Source: Piezodorus guildinii (Eukaryota; Arthropoda; Insecta; Hemiptera; Pentatomidae). Taken from it: 64,000 nucleotides of DNA. Shown here one piece after another: positions 1 through 11,400 of this stretch. Below the pieces are notes generated by a model. That model was given only the letters and a program-made list of their open reading frames with translations. It was not told where the DNA came from and searched no databases. Positions within the stretch are counted from its first letter, which is position 1; each line of letters begins with the position of its first letter. Location: positions 91,309,169-91,373,168 of the forward strand of contig CM041292.1 in the NCBI GenBank assembly GCA_023052935.1, given 5' to 3'. Both the position numbers and the translations under genes were made by a program.

Positions 1-604
1 AATAGCTGTGACAGGTACATAAGGAAGCTCATAAGCAAAGGATTTTTTTTTTAATAAAAAAAAAAATCATATTTACTCTTATATATTAAAGCAATTTATC
101 TCTAGAAAATTATTATCAACAGATAAGATATCAGAAATGTAGAACAAAAAATGGAGTTCGATGCAAGAATAAAGTGTTTTCTAGAATCACAATTTCATTT
201 ATCAGTTTGACCTTCAATTTTATACTTACATGGGAGTGCATGGAATCCGTCGCCGATTTTCTTTAAACTTTTTGGTTGATTTACATTGAAAAAAAATCGA
301 CTAATTTAGGTCCTTTTTAATGAATGGAACTTAAGCTCAGAAAAAAAATGAAGCGCACAAAAGTAGTTAATTTTATATATTTTGTTTCTTAAATATTTTA
401 CTTTCACCTATATAGGACACTTACTCAAAAAAGTTTCCATACACCCTAAATAAATTCTTAATTTTTAAAGCTGAGGTTGATTCCCTTCACACTTTTGACA
501 TTCTATCTGGCCCAAAAATATTAAATTTTGATTCCTTAGAGAATATGAACCTTTACCAGAAAGTTTTGGGCTTATTTACAAATTCCTTAGCAAATTACAG
601 CCGC
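1..604. other. AT-rich non-coding stretch
   Basis: No convincing exon, repeat terminus or RNA gene is seen. It may be intron or flank of the LRRC58-like gene that continues on the + strand. A short segment near 398-420 read on the - strand resembles the end of the dispersed repeat described at 13095, but it is too short to claim. Confidence 0.4.
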
Positions 605-980
605 TTCGTCTGATTAACTTACTGAAGAAGGGCTTTCTTCTTGTGACTCGACCATTGTATCCTTCCATGTTCAAAATACTTTAGACTGTTTCTGGATGGA
701 CTTGAATCCCACAGTACCGGTTTATTATGATGGCGATTGAGGTGTCGGTCGTGTGAAGATTTCCATGCAAATTCAGCAAGGATGGCTCGCCCCTGGCGAT
801 TGTCCAGTCTCCTGCCTTCCAACACGTGTTCTATCCTCAATAAATTTTAACTCTCTATGTCTTTGTAGTCCATACTGCACAGTAGCATGTGACTTATTCA
901 GGAGATGTTCAATTTTTCTTATAGATAAGCCCTGCGAACCATGTACGCTTTCAAATCATGAGAAACGCGAATATTGAAAA
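605..980 (-). pseudogene. Tc1-like transposase N-terminal remnant
   Basis: Reading the - strand, consecutive frames give a helix-turn-helix segment (GLSIRKIEHLLNKSHATVQ, then LKFIEDRTRVGR) and, after a frame change, DNRQGRAILAE and a HKKKALLQ end. This order matches the paired-like DNA-binding half of Tc1-family transposases, in which two HTH motifs are separated by a GR-rich linker. The DDE catalytic domain is not visible. At least one frameshift is needed to join the pieces, so it is a dead fragment. The family call rests on motif recognition by eye; a database search would settle it. Confidence 0.6.
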
Positions 981-1029
981 GTTCAATTTAATTAATTCTT
1001 TATTAGTTTTACTTTTTTTTACCTCTAAT

Positions 1030-1076
1030 TGTAAGTGAAAGTCGTGGTGTGTTGCTCGTTCGAGATTTTTTTTTTT
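1030..1076 (+). repeat. Short dispersed terminal motif (GTGAAAGT...GTGTTGC)
   Basis: The string GTGAAAGTCG followed by GTGTTGCTCG and a poly-T run matches the reverse complement of 12488-12535. Related copies ending in GCACCAGATTTT lie at 19318-19360 and 20206-20256. It is probably the terminus of a mobile element. Confidence 0.4.
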
Positions 1077-1131
1077 CTCTGCAAAATAGTTTACCCTTCA
1101 GAGAATAATAATCAATCATCGGCACAACAAC

Positions 1132-1870
1132 TCATAACTGATCTAAGGCTTCCTGGTTAAGCCTGCGCCATGTGTCCCGTTCCTGTGCAGCCACCATCCA
1201 GTTCCGCACTCCAACGCCATCTCGCCAGCACAGCTTCGGTCTTTCTTTTCGCCTAGGTCCATGAATTTCTTCTAAGACATTTTTTTTAGGTATTGAATCT
1301 TCTTCCATCCTCGCCAGATGCCTAGTCCAGCTTAATCTTTTTACTCGGCTCCTGAGTACAGAGTTAAGAGTTAATAGAGAGTACAGTTCCTGATTGGTCT
1401 TCCGAGGCCATTCCGGCTCTTCCATTTTTCCACTGTAGATTGGTTGAAGTATCTTCCTCTCGTGGATTTGAATCGCTAACTCACCCGACTTGCTTAGTGT
1501 CCATGTCTCAGAGCCATAGCTGGGGACTGGGCGAATTAAGGTTTTATAAAGGTGTACCTTCCTTTCTCTTGAAAGCAGGTGACTACGTAGACCATAAAAC
1601 AATTTATTGGACTTCCTGATACGAAACCTAATTTCTTTGGAGACATCATTTTCCACATTTACCTAGAAGCCAAGATTTACAAATTCGTTGACTTTCTCAA
1701 ATTTGTACTTACTTTCATGCCTTGCACTGCTTGCTCATCGAATACCATGTATTTTATCTTGGTCCCATTAATTATAAAACCCATTTTCTGAGCTGCTTCA
1801 GCAAGGACTAATATAGTATCGCTGGGAATAAAATAAACATTATTGATTTCGATCGAAAACATTATAAATA
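1132..1870 (-). pseudogene. Non-LTR retrotransposon (LINE) reverse transcriptase, C-terminal part
   Basis: The - strand holds a 174-codon open stretch (1132-1656) with the thumb and C-terminal signature of LINE reverse transcriptases: KTLIRPVPSYGSETWTLSK, then HERKILQPIY, LSWTRHLARMEED, IPKKNVLEEIHGPRRKERPK and a Trp-rich end. Immediately upstream (1677-1840) another frame gives LAEAAQKMGFIINGTKIKYM, the usual segment that precedes this part of the domain. The catalytic YADD box and the endonuclease are absent, and a frame break with stops lies between the two pieces. It is a 5'-truncated, inactive copy. It is not part of a host gene. Confidence 0.8.
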
Positions 1871-2255
1871 CGTTTGAATTAAAGTAATCCAGGTGTATAG
1901 GTTTTTTTTTTTTCATCACCAAAAATTATAGGTTTTGATTCAATGCTCCGAAAAATTTTGGTTAAAAATATTATTGAAAAATAAAGTCAGTTCCGAAGAG
2001 GCTCCAAAATTAACTATTAAAGCTACGAAATGGGGTTCCGATGTGGAAACTCTGAATCTCATCTGTTTATCCGAATTCGACATTACTGGATTCTTTTGTA
2101 AGAGAAAAGTGTCTTCTTTCCATAAATATAAATATATATTTTATTTTCAAAACAGTCTCGTGTTAACAAATATGATTACGAAACAAAAGAAAATAGACGG
2201 GAGGGGGGTAATATTGGTTCAGAAACACTACAGTTCTCAAAGGATGTATTTTTAA
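1871..2255. other. Non-coding, unassigned
   Basis: The short open frames here have AT-driven composition and no recognisable domain. A somewhat less AT-rich part near 2000-2110 may be repeat-derived, but nothing specific is recognised. Confidence 0.3.
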
Positions 2256-2400
2256 GGTCTTACCTGACGATCGTGGAAATTTCGAATTCGAGTTTTGACC
2301 GGAAATACGCGTTTTAGGTTCCCCTTGATTCCAAGTAATCCCTTCCAAGTCCCGCAAAATGGTCTCTGTGTGTATGTGGCCAGTCAGGCTCGAAAACAAT
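2256..2400 (-). repeat. Dispersed repeat family A, copy 1
   Basis: Reverse-complemented, this stretch aligns with 13135-13220. Shared landmarks are TTTTGCGGGA, a CTTGGAATCAAGGGGAACC block that matches GACTCAGGGGACCC, AAAACGCGTATTTCCG, and CACGATCG. Its GC content is higher than its surroundings. It has no coding potential and is probably a non-autonomous transposon fragment. Confidence 0.6.
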
Positions 2401-2770
2401 AAATTGTATAAAACTTAAATTTCATATTTTACGAGTGTATATGCCTGAGATATTACAGCACCTTTTTTTCCATATAGAATCGCCCAAAAAGAGATCAGTC
2501 CAAATCGGCGACGGACATACCTGTCTATTTGGTAAAGATAAAGTATGGCTAATTAAAAATGATATACTCTTATTTTTTCTCATTCCAAGAAAATCAATAG
2601 AAACCTATTTTACCTCCATGTTGAACCAAACCTTCTGGTTTCCTTAATGTAATTATGATTAAACATTGCTTAAAATGAGTCTTTTCTGTCAGGTTCCAAA
2701 CCCTATCTCAGAACCATTATCAGGTTACTACATTACAATAACCAACCCATCACTTTTTGTTTCTCTTTTA
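2401..2770. other. Non-coding, unassigned
   Basis: AT-rich DNA with no recognisable exon, RNA gene or repeat terminus. Confidence 0.3.
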
Positions 2771-2835
2771 AAAGCTTGTGTATTATCATTGGCCGAGCCT
2801 TCCCGTGGGTTCATTGTCCATTTTTTCTCTTCAAA

Positions 2836-3009
2836 CTAATCTTTTGTTTCTGCGTCTGAATCTACTTCTAGAATCTTGATATCCTCCCCGGTCTTCTTTG
2901 TTGGAACTGCATTGCGGATGGTGGTTTCACCATGATGTTTGTCAGGGAATATGCCGAGGGGCCTGACAAACCCACAGGGAGCACCAGTTTTCCACCTATA
3001 TGTATATCT
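2836..3009 (-). pseudogene. Unidentified coding-like segment
   Basis: One - strand frame stays open for 57 codons to a stop at 2836-2838, with balanced composition unlike the AT-driven frames around it. It includes FVRPLGIFPDKHHGETTIRN and ends in an acidic tail, ILEVDSDAETKD. An acceptor-like sequence (GGGTTTGTCAG) precedes the PLGIFPD part. It could be the last exon of an unknown gene, a transposon ORF end or a pseudogene fragment. No family is recognised and no function is proposed. Confidence 0.3.
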
Positions 3010-3054
3010 GTATATAATTAAAATAAAAATGAAATCACAGTTATGTTTGACTTT

Positions 3055-3210
3055 TCCGTACTAGACTTACCTTACACTCACACCTTTTTGTGAGACTATG
3101 GACTGAGTGGACCCTTAAGCATGTTGATTAATCAAATCGAAAATCCCCATTATTGTAATACTTTACCTTACTCTATATTTCATTTATAGTTAAGCAAAAG
3201 TAAAAATATT
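3055..3210 (+). repeat. Dispersed repeat family A, copy 2
   Basis: Matches the 13095-13290 copy along its length. The landmarks in order are CTAGACTTACC, a CAC-rich tract, TTTTTGTGAG, GACTGAGTGGACCC, GAAAATCCC, TACTTTACCTTACTCTATA and TTAAGCAAAAGTAAAAAT. The copy is diverged and has small indels. It lies just upstream of an LRRC58 exon and so probably sits in an intron. Confidence 0.6.
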
Positions 3211-3369
3211 TGTTTACTTATAACCAGTTTGATAGGAATGAACGAAATTTAGGTTTATAGTGTGAGGAAATATTACCTCATGCAAATGAATAGTTTTTAT
3301 GAGACATTTTGTGATTTATTCATATATTTTTCAATGATTTTAATTTATCATGTCATTTCTATTTTTTAG

Positions 3370-3559
3370 TTGAGTTTGAGAGATAACCCTCTGGTTGTGA
3401 AGTTTGTTAATGACATGACATATAATCCTGCTACACTGCTTGAGATTGCCGCTAGAGTTGTCAAAGTGAATGATATAACTCACACCCCTGAAGACTTGCC
3501 AAGATGTCTCAGGGAATACCTCAACTCAGCGCATTATTGTGTTAATCCGAGGTGTAATG
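3370..3559 (+). CDS. LRRC58: LRRC58-like penultimate coding exon
   Basis: The acceptor is TTTTTTAG at 3362-3369. The donor GTAAAT begins at 3560, leaving phase 1 (AAT G|gt). The exon encodes 63 residues covering the last LRR strand and the start of the C-terminal Cys-containing domain. Confidence 0.88.
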
Positions 3560-3801
3560 GTAAATATCTTAATTTTTTATAAAAATATGACCAATTACTT
3601 TAAATTTTAAATCAAGTAATGCTTAAGGGAATCTATTTGTATAAAAATGAATCCCCTATTCCCTTGGTGATGGCATCACGCAATTCTTTTTTTGTTGTGT
3701 TTATAATAGTCTGGAGAAGGATCTTATGAAAGAAAAAATAAATAAAAGTTACTTTGGTCATTAGGTTTTTTATTTAATTTTTTTTTTCTAATGCAATAAC
3801 A

Positions 3802-3855
<54 letters not shown>

Positions 3856-5325
3856 ATATATAAATGAATCCCCTTTTCCTTGGTGATCGCATAACATATA
3901 AACGGCTTGACCGATTTCGCCTTAACATAGTTAAGACAGGACACATTGTCTGTCGGATCAGCTGGTATATAATAATGATTAAGGAATCAAATGGGGACAG
4001 AAGAGAGAACTCAATGTAAAAAAATGAAGGAACGCAGATAGAAGAGAAAGACTTTTCCGAAGAGTGGATATGAGCCCAGTGGTCCTCAGTAGACCCAAAC
4101 GATTTTTTTATAAAAATTGTTTAGAAAGTCACTTTGATGAAATTATGGAATAATAGATGGTGCTGTACTATTGATATTTATGGTGCAGTATAGCTAACTC
4201 AGTGGGTGTAATATTGAGCCACTAATTTCAAGCTTTCAGGTTCAGCAGATGAAGTACAAGGCATCTGTGATATATCACTGGAAAATAATTTTAAATTACC
4301 TTGAGGTAAAATATTTGTGAAGCTTTGGGTTTTAATAAGAATCAGACATGCTCTACACAGACAAATTAAACATTATAACTGATATAAATAGCATGAGTTA
4401 TGATATGATATAATTAACAGATGGTGATCACTGACAAGTGTTGCTACTGCACAGTAACAACCTTAAAATCGGTCATTTTCTATCATTTTGAAAATAATGA
4501 GAAGATATACCTATCCTATATTAGTTTTAAATTTTAGTAATTGGTTCATGGATTGAAGTAAACTCCTAGAGCCGGGTTTTTTTTCTCTCAGTTCCATTTC
4601 CCTAACAAGAATATATAGTTTCAGTAGTGGTATTTGGCACGCAATGTACGAGATACTGTGTAGCCCACTAAAAATGTGAAGATTTAATTTGATTTTTAGA
4701 ACTTAAGGGGTCTGTGCCATTGAAATGATTGGTGGAAGGTGTACACAGAAAATGTTTGTTGGGAATCACTGGCCTATAAAAGAGTATGGATCTTTACAAG
4801 GTTCTGAGCTAAAGGACCTTTGTGGGTTGTAGAAGTACAGGAAAAATTTATGTTTATCTGACTGGCTTTAAAAAGTAGTAATCCCAAAGCATTCAATGTT
4901 CTACTACCATCCTGTAACATTTTATTCTTGTTTACTATATTTATCAAATAGTTTTGTTCTTCACTTTGTGATTAAAGGATTTTGAATCTAAAAATGCAAT
5001 ACTTGTACCAGTTTTTAGCTTTAAACAATTACAAAAGATTTATTTTTATTTTTAGAGATTTAACAAACCCATATTTTTGTTATTTTTATAAATAATGGCA
5101 TGATTATGTTCATGAATTCTACAATTTGTTTGTAATTTTTCAGGTGTGTTTTTTGATAATCGTGTGGAGCATATAAAATTTGTTGATTTTTGTGGCAAGT
5201 ATCGTGTTCCGTTACTACAATATTTGTGTTCTTCAAAATGTGTCGTCGATAATTCTGCTCTTCATGAAGGAGGAGGTGGCCATTCCTACCGAACCGATAT
5301 CATGAGGAAAGTTCTGCTTGGATAG
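3370..5325 (+). CDS. LRRC58: LRRC58-like leucine-rich-repeat protein, C-terminal 123 residues (two exons)
   Basis: Joining 3370-3559 to 5144-5325 (190 + 182 nt) gives one uninterrupted frame of 123 codons plus TAG. The first exon starts after a TTTTTTAG acceptor with LSLRDNPLVVKFVNDM, the end of an LRR module. It continues with PATLLEIAARVVK and LPRCLREYLNSAHYCVNPRC. The second exon gives the hallmark IKFVDFCGKYRVPLLQYLCS and ends in MRKVLLG. This domain order, the clustered cysteines (CVNPRC and FCGK...LCSSKC) and the terminal KVLLG match what I recall of vertebrate LRRC58. The N-terminal LRR exons are outside the window or not recognisable between 1 and 3369. Family members have been linked to cullin-RING ubiquitin ligation of cysteine dioxygenase; that is outside knowledge and not shown here. 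No break is seen in the visible part. Confidence 0.88.
3560..5143 (+). other. LRRC58-like intron with a TA microsatellite
   Basis: A GT-AG intron of 1584 bp with acceptor TTTTTCAG at 5136-5143. It holds a (TA)n tract at about 3805-3863. No other gene is seen in it. Confidence 0.8.
3805..3863. repeat. (TA)n microsatellite
   Basis: A nearly uninterrupted TA dinucleotide run that becomes imperfect at its right end. Confidence 0.95.
5144..5325 (+). CDS. LRRC58: LRRC58-like last coding exon
   Basis: Begins after TTTTTCAG and restores the frame as G-V-F-F-D. It encodes IKFVDFCGKYRVPLLQYLCS and a glycine-rich linker, and ends MRKVLLG-TAG at 5323-5325. The conserved KVLLG end argues that this is the true C-terminus. 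Confidence 0.9.
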
Positions 5326-6640
5326 CCCTTGGTCAGCCCCTATCTTGTCTTCTTAGGGGGAGCTTCATCAATTAATGAGACAATTGCTTCACATTCGTCT
5401 CTTATGTTATGAAGTGGAATAATGAAGAAGATATTATAATATTCATCTGTCTTACAATTACAAATATATTCTTAAACACAATTGTTAGGGCCTATTTCTA
5501 ACGATAGAAGATGAGTGAAATTATATCACTTAATCTAAGGACACATTCCAAAATATTCATTAACAATTCCTTACTGAATATATATGTATGTATATCCATA
5601 ACTGAGATTCACATCCTCAATTTATTAACCACAATTAAATGTTAATATTTCTTCAAGGTAATCAATCATTTGGTTTAGCGATAATATTCTGTAGAGATAA
5701 TAATTTTGTTGTTAAATAGAAATATTCCATATTAAATGTTGTAAAACATCAGAGAATGTTTTTACTTACTTGTAAGAGTAGGAATGTAGTTTTTCATCTG
5801 TATTAGATTATGTATCACCATATTATAGTTCACATTCCATTTATTTCTTTAATATGTATGTGATAAATTGAAAAAAAAAAAAATTATGAAACGATTTAAG
5901 AATTATATAGATTGATGATATGTCAATGAAGGTATATTTTTATTGAAAAAGAAAGTCTTATTATGCTTTTTGATATCATATTATATTAATAACTGTCGTG
6001 TTAAGTTTATTTTTCTTTGAAGTTTAATTAGTCCTAAGGATAAGTTACCATTGTGAAGTTTTGTTGGCATGTTATAGAAGTTTTTTTTTTCTTTTTTTGT
6101 AAGTGAAACAAATATTGATTATTCTGTTGAGAAAAGAAAAATATAATTTTCATTATAATAACTTTTTTGACCTAATGAGTATTTCTTAAATTGTGCAACC
6201 CTCATTCAAATAAGAACATTACTTCTTGAAATAACGTTTGCTATGAAGACACCAAGTTCATAACATTTCGTTCTGGATATTCTCAAGATTATCGTCTTTG
6301 CTACTAGTAGAACTATCTAAAGCCATGTTGACTGTTTCATTAAAAAAACAATAACTGTTCATGGATTTCTACTCTCTTACATTGTTAAACTTTTTCGATC
6401 AATGCTAAAAAATTTTGATCATAAATGTTACCTAGCTTTATTGATTAACTTGAGATAATTTTTTAGTAATCAAAATTTAATTGAAAACCCTTGACACCTA
6501 GAAATTTCTCTTTATGTGGATATAATTAATATTTAAATTATTCCAGTTGCTAAATGTGTTTATGATAGTTACCATAATATTTTAAGAAATTTGAAATATT
6601 AGTATTTGTCAAGTTATTATTGTGAAATAAAACATTATTT
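5326..6640 (+). other. Probable 3' UTR of the LRRC58-like gene
   Basis: Non-coding AT-rich sequence downstream of the stop codon. The first well-placed canonical AATAAA followed by a GT/T-rich stretch lies at 6626-6631, suggesting a UTR of about 1.3 kb. The end is an inference; transcript evidence is needed. Confidence 0.5.
6626..6631 (+). terminator. Candidate poly(A) signal for the LRRC58-like gene
   Basis: AATAAA in the context GTGAAATAAAACATT, followed within 40 nt by T-rich sequence (CTTGCTCATTTTCTTTTT). Confidence 0.45.
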
Positions 6641-6960
6641 CATTGCCTTGCTCATTTTCTTTTTATCACTTCAAATCACACATTTAGAATGAAAGTCAGA
6701 ACTCAATATTGTAATTTTAATGGTTGAATAACTATTACACAAAAAGCAGTCAGCAATCAAATGTCAAGCTCTGACAATTGACAAAATAGTTGACTTAAAA
6801 GTAAAATGTGTTTTAATCCAAGAATCAAGGTGAAATTGTGAGTCCTATTGTAAAAACATTATATTAAGAAATAATGTACTCATCTTCAGCATCCAATTCG
6901 TACTTGTCTCAGAGCAGTTTTTCAATTCGGATTCATCAAGAGAGAGAAAAGAGAGTAGAC

Positions 6961-7249
6961 TTGGGATTACTTGTAGCTGGGTGGCTAGCATAACATCCCT
7001 CCTATGCCAAAGGTCATGGGTTCAAACCCGCAGGTGGTCCTAGGATTTTTAATGGGAGTAAAAAATCCTTAGTTAGGCCGTCTTTCGGAGGGATGTTAAA
7101 AGGTGGTCCTGAGCCTGTGCGATGTCAGGTACTAGTTAAAGATCCCTATTCTAATAAAAACTGGATAGGCAAAATTTTGGACTCCCAGTGTAGCATCGTC
7201 CGATTGGCCATAGTAGCATAAAGTGACGTTAAATAAATAAACAAACAAC
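6961..7249 (+). mobile_element. tRNA-derived SINE, family 1, copy 1 (full length)
   Basis: Flanked by a perfect 12-bp target-site duplication, AAGAGAGTAGAC, at 6949-6960 and 7250-7261. The head has an A-box-like TAGCTGGGTGG and a B-box-like GGTTCAAACCC. The body contains a small hairpin (GGATTTTT...AAAAAATCC). The 3' end is AAATAAATAAACAAACAA rather than pure poly(A). At least six relatives occur in this window. Confidence 0.85.
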
Positions 7250-7814
7250 AAGAGAGTAGACATTGTATTATCTGAAGATTCATTTTAAACACATATGAAA
7301 ACTACACATCTCGAAAGATGCTAAATAACATTTTGTATTCTATTTATCTAACCTGCTCCATTATCATCCATCCTAACTATCCAGATGTCCATATTCAATA
7401 GGATCATCTGAGATGGAATTTTGTTCCTATTTGACAAACATATCACTCGTTTTTAATATTAAAAAATCTTAATTTCACAAGCATCTGAAGTCAGACTTCA
7501 TGAAAAACATTAACAATTTTTAAACCCAATTCACTCTTACCTATGCTTGACTGTACCTTTGGCTTACTAAGAAATAAAAGTTCTCCAGTTTTAGGTAGTA
7601 TAATGAATAATGGGATGATAATCAGATGAATTAAATTCCTACTTTGCTGAACCTCTTTCCACATCTCCCCATATTACCTCCATTTCCCCAACCACCCGTA
7701 AAAATTTTTTAGTAGGCCCTTCAAATCAATTCTCTGTAACCCCCAGTAGTTTTCTCACTTATCTACATCTTATCCCAACCACTCATAAGAATAGTCCAAT
7801 TCATGATTAAATTT

Positions 7815-8445
7815 AAGAAGTAAAAATGTTAATAATCTATAAGATTAACGTTAAATTCCTAAACATAGATAAAAACAATTTTAAGGGATCACTTGTAGCT
7901 GGGTGGCTAGCGTAACAGCCTACCATGCTTAAGGTCACGGGTTCAACCCGCAGGTGGTCCTAGGATTTTTTAATGGGAGTAAAAAATCCTTAGTTACGCC
8001 GTCCTTCGGAGGGGACGTTAAAAGGTGTTCCCGAGCCTGTGCGATGTCAGGTACCCGTAAAAGATCCCTATCCTAATAAAACCTGGATAGGCAAAATTTA
8101 GAATTCCCACTGTAGCATCATCCGATTAGCCATAGTAGCATAAAGTGACGTTAAATAAATAAACAAACAAAAACAATTTAAAAAATTTTAAATTGTATTA
8201 AATTAAAAAAAAATTTAATTATTTTAATATATTTCTAGGAATTTAATGTTAATAGTCTCTAAGATTAACATTAAATTCCTTAACATAGATAAAAACAATT
8301 TAAAAATTTTTAAATTGTATTAAATTAAAAAAAAAATTAATTATTTTAATCTATTTTTAGGACTTTAACGTTAATAGTCTCTAAGATTAACGTTAAATTC
8401 CTAAAAATGGATAAAAACAATTTTAAAAATGTTAGCCGAAACATT
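7815..8445. repeat. Tandem array of about 125-bp AT-rich units, each with a hairpin
   Basis: Near-identical units each contain a palindrome of the form GGAATTTAATGTTAAT, a 10-nt spacer AGTCTCTAAG, and its reverse complement (8238-8279; again near 8360-8401; a partial unit at 7828-7860). Each is followed by ACATAGATAAAAACAATTT and a poly-A/T segment. A SINE interrupts the array at 7885-8168. Function is unknown; it may be decayed MITE copies in tandem. Confidence 0.7.
7885..8168 (+). mobile_element. tRNA-derived SINE, family 1, copy 2 (inside the tandem array)
   Basis: Same sequence as copy 1 with few differences: TAGCTGGGTGG, GGGTTCAACCCGCAGGTGG and an AAATAAATAAACAAACAA tail. The target duplication AAAAACAATTT is found at 7871-7881 and 8169-8179, so it inserted into a repeat unit of the array. 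Confidence 0.85.
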
Positions 8446-11400
8446 GTGCCTTAATATTGAATAAAAGAGTGGTTTAGTTACATATCAGCCTCCAGTTTTA
8501 TTCATAGAATTTGACTTTCACCTTAAAGAATCTACACCTAATAATAATTTAATAATTTTGTTCATAATGAAACTGACCGTAGCCTTTTAAAGATATTAAC
8601 TGTTAGCCAGTGTTTCTAACCACTATGTATGCTTACAAGACAACAGGAGCAAAAAAATAAAAGGAAGTATGCAGCCACAGAATACAGATGAAAGTTTTTC
8701 AATTCAATTTGAACTCTTCACTTTTAATGTTTTTGCCCAGCACATATTCCTAAACTATGATATATTTTATACTGAGCATTCTTTGACCCATCATCCATTT
8801 TGCATATTACTTTGGGGTCATAATACATTGATGTCTTTCAGTGACTATATTTGAGCAGCCCGAGTAACCTGCACATCTCAGAACATTAGTTCCCTCCTGC
8901 TCAGAATATTGATAAATTTTCTAAAAATAACAGCACACTCATACATAAATGTAACCTTATAATACTCAATATAGCTGGTGTGCTTTTAAATCATTCTTTA
9001 GAAATAAATACTGAGAAAAAAAAGTTAATCAAGTTACAGTATATTACCATAGCCCCTTCAAAACCGATATAAAAGTAAATTGCTAACAGTTATGTCTTTA
9101 CAAATAGTTAAGAATACCTTACCACATTTCATGGTAAAATTTAAAAAATATAAATATATCAACAAGGATAATTGGGAAAGGTATACCAAAACTGTGGCCA
9201 AGTTATTTATTTTTTTCGCTTTTCATATCTCTTAACACAACTATCATGTAAAGATTATTATTAATTCTTAAAATGTAGTAAGTATTTACTGTTATATTAT
9301 AATAATTTTTGGTATTTTTTAAATTTTTTTATTTATTTTTTTTTAAATTGCCAGTTAAAAATATGATAAGACAGAAGATTACAGTAAAATTTTATTTTTC
9401 CTGTTATAATTTATATGTATATACATTTGTGTGTGTATGTGTATAATTTACCAGCACATACACACACCCATATACATACAGAAAACATCTAATACAATAA
9501 AACACAGTTATTTACATAGCTCAATTAAAAAATAAAATAAAATATATGATAAAGACAAAAGCGCTCCACACAATAAGGTACTGGGTGTAGAGGAGTCGGA
9601 GCGCACTATTGTGAAAAATTTATAAAGCTTTATACACAAAAGTTGTGCTAAAAATCACAACAAAACAAGTTTATAGAAAATTATAAACACAATGTCTATT
9701 CTTCAGTCTACTGGAAAGGATAGAAAATAAAAGTGAAAAAAAAATTAAAGAAATACCTGAAATAGCATACGTATATACACATCGATTGCATTGTTAGATA
9801 TTTTTCTGTTTTAATACTATATACATGTATATAGTATAATAGTTTAATATATATACATGTGCCCAAATACACACACACCCATACAAATACACATCAATAT
9901 ACTATTTTAAACTCTGATATCATATAATACAATATGTATCATACATCGTTAAGAATAATGAAATACATCGATACTAATTAATTTTTACATTTAAAACCTC
10001 ATAACTGTAATAAATATGAATAGAAATTACAATTTTCTTTGCATATTTTTTGTATCATTTCATTTTACATAAATAATTGACCAAGTAACATTTCAAGCAG
10101 AACAAGGATATTATTGAAATTGAAAGCACTTCAGATGTACTTATTGGTTATTGAAAACACATGCAGCTATTATGCATGTCAAAGCATGCTTATGTGTATG
10201 TGTTTGGGTGTGTGTGTCTATGTGCGTACGCAACAGATACTGTTGCTTTTACTACTGAAATATAATCATATACAATAATATATATATTTATTTATATATA
10301 TTAGTACTTGAGTTGGTCAGCCATCATGCGGGTGTGTCCCTTCGATAAAGGTGGCACTATGTTGAATGACTACAGTGAAAAACTACAAACATTGAAACAT
10401 GAGAGAGAAATGAAGGCCGACGACGCTATATATTAAAATTATCACTAGCATTTTTTTTTTTATATTTATATAAAAACCACTTTTTATACTACATTTTTGT
10501 TTTACAACTGTGACAGAAGTGATTAAAATAGTGTATTAAGGGTTAAAAAACCTGCATAACAGTCATTGTCCACCTGCTACCTAATAGAATATTATTTAGA
10601 ATTTTAAATAATTAATTCAGACAAATTAAAAGGATACAGTTGACAAAAAATATATAAACTCATATATGAGTAAAATATATGGGTCTATACCTATGTATGA
10701 GGATGTAAGAACTGTCAATATTTTCTTCAAATAGCAGGCTGACAAGACGAAAGCAAATTAGCTATGTATTTTTTTCGTCTAAGCAGAACATTAAATTGAT
10801 AGTATTGCATAACAATGTAATAAAATAACTTTTATTACATTAAGTCAGAAACACAATTTCAGACTAGGGCTCTGAGATCTGTCTGTGATTGTACAACACA
10901 CACTACAGGCTTTTTATTCAGACTTATTAAATCTGCTATGAAGATGAGAAAAATGAAATCAAGAAAAAAAAAAAGAATTAATTCTACTTTTTTAGGGCAG
11001 GAACAATAAATGATTTATTAAAATTATGGGAACATATAATAATAAGAAATCCATACATGCTATTTAAAAACATGTTTCAAATAAAATTTGGTTCCATGAG
11101 ACATTAAAACTGTCTCAATAACAAGCTGAAAACATTTTTTTTATTTTTTCAAATATATTCATTTCTCATTAATGTTTATATACTTAATTTATTTTAATAT
11201 AATTATTTATATATTTATATGTATACATTATAACTTCACTATATATTTTGTACAATTTACGGAAATGGCAATTTGGGCTTTAATGTGTACCTGCTAGTCA
11301 TAAAACAAAAGCAGCACTCACCGATAAGGCCATTCTAAATTGAATATAATAAAACAATTGAACACAAACACTGTACAACCTCTAATAAGAGGGAGTAGAG

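Noticed and set aside
6970..7050. tRNA-like sequence with A and B boxes
   Set aside because: It is repeated at five or more places with the same body, tail and target duplications, so it is a SINE and not a tRNA gene.
9814..9837. Perfect 24-bp palindrome
   Set aside because: Composed almost only of TA/AT steps and expected from low-complexity DNA; no other support for function.
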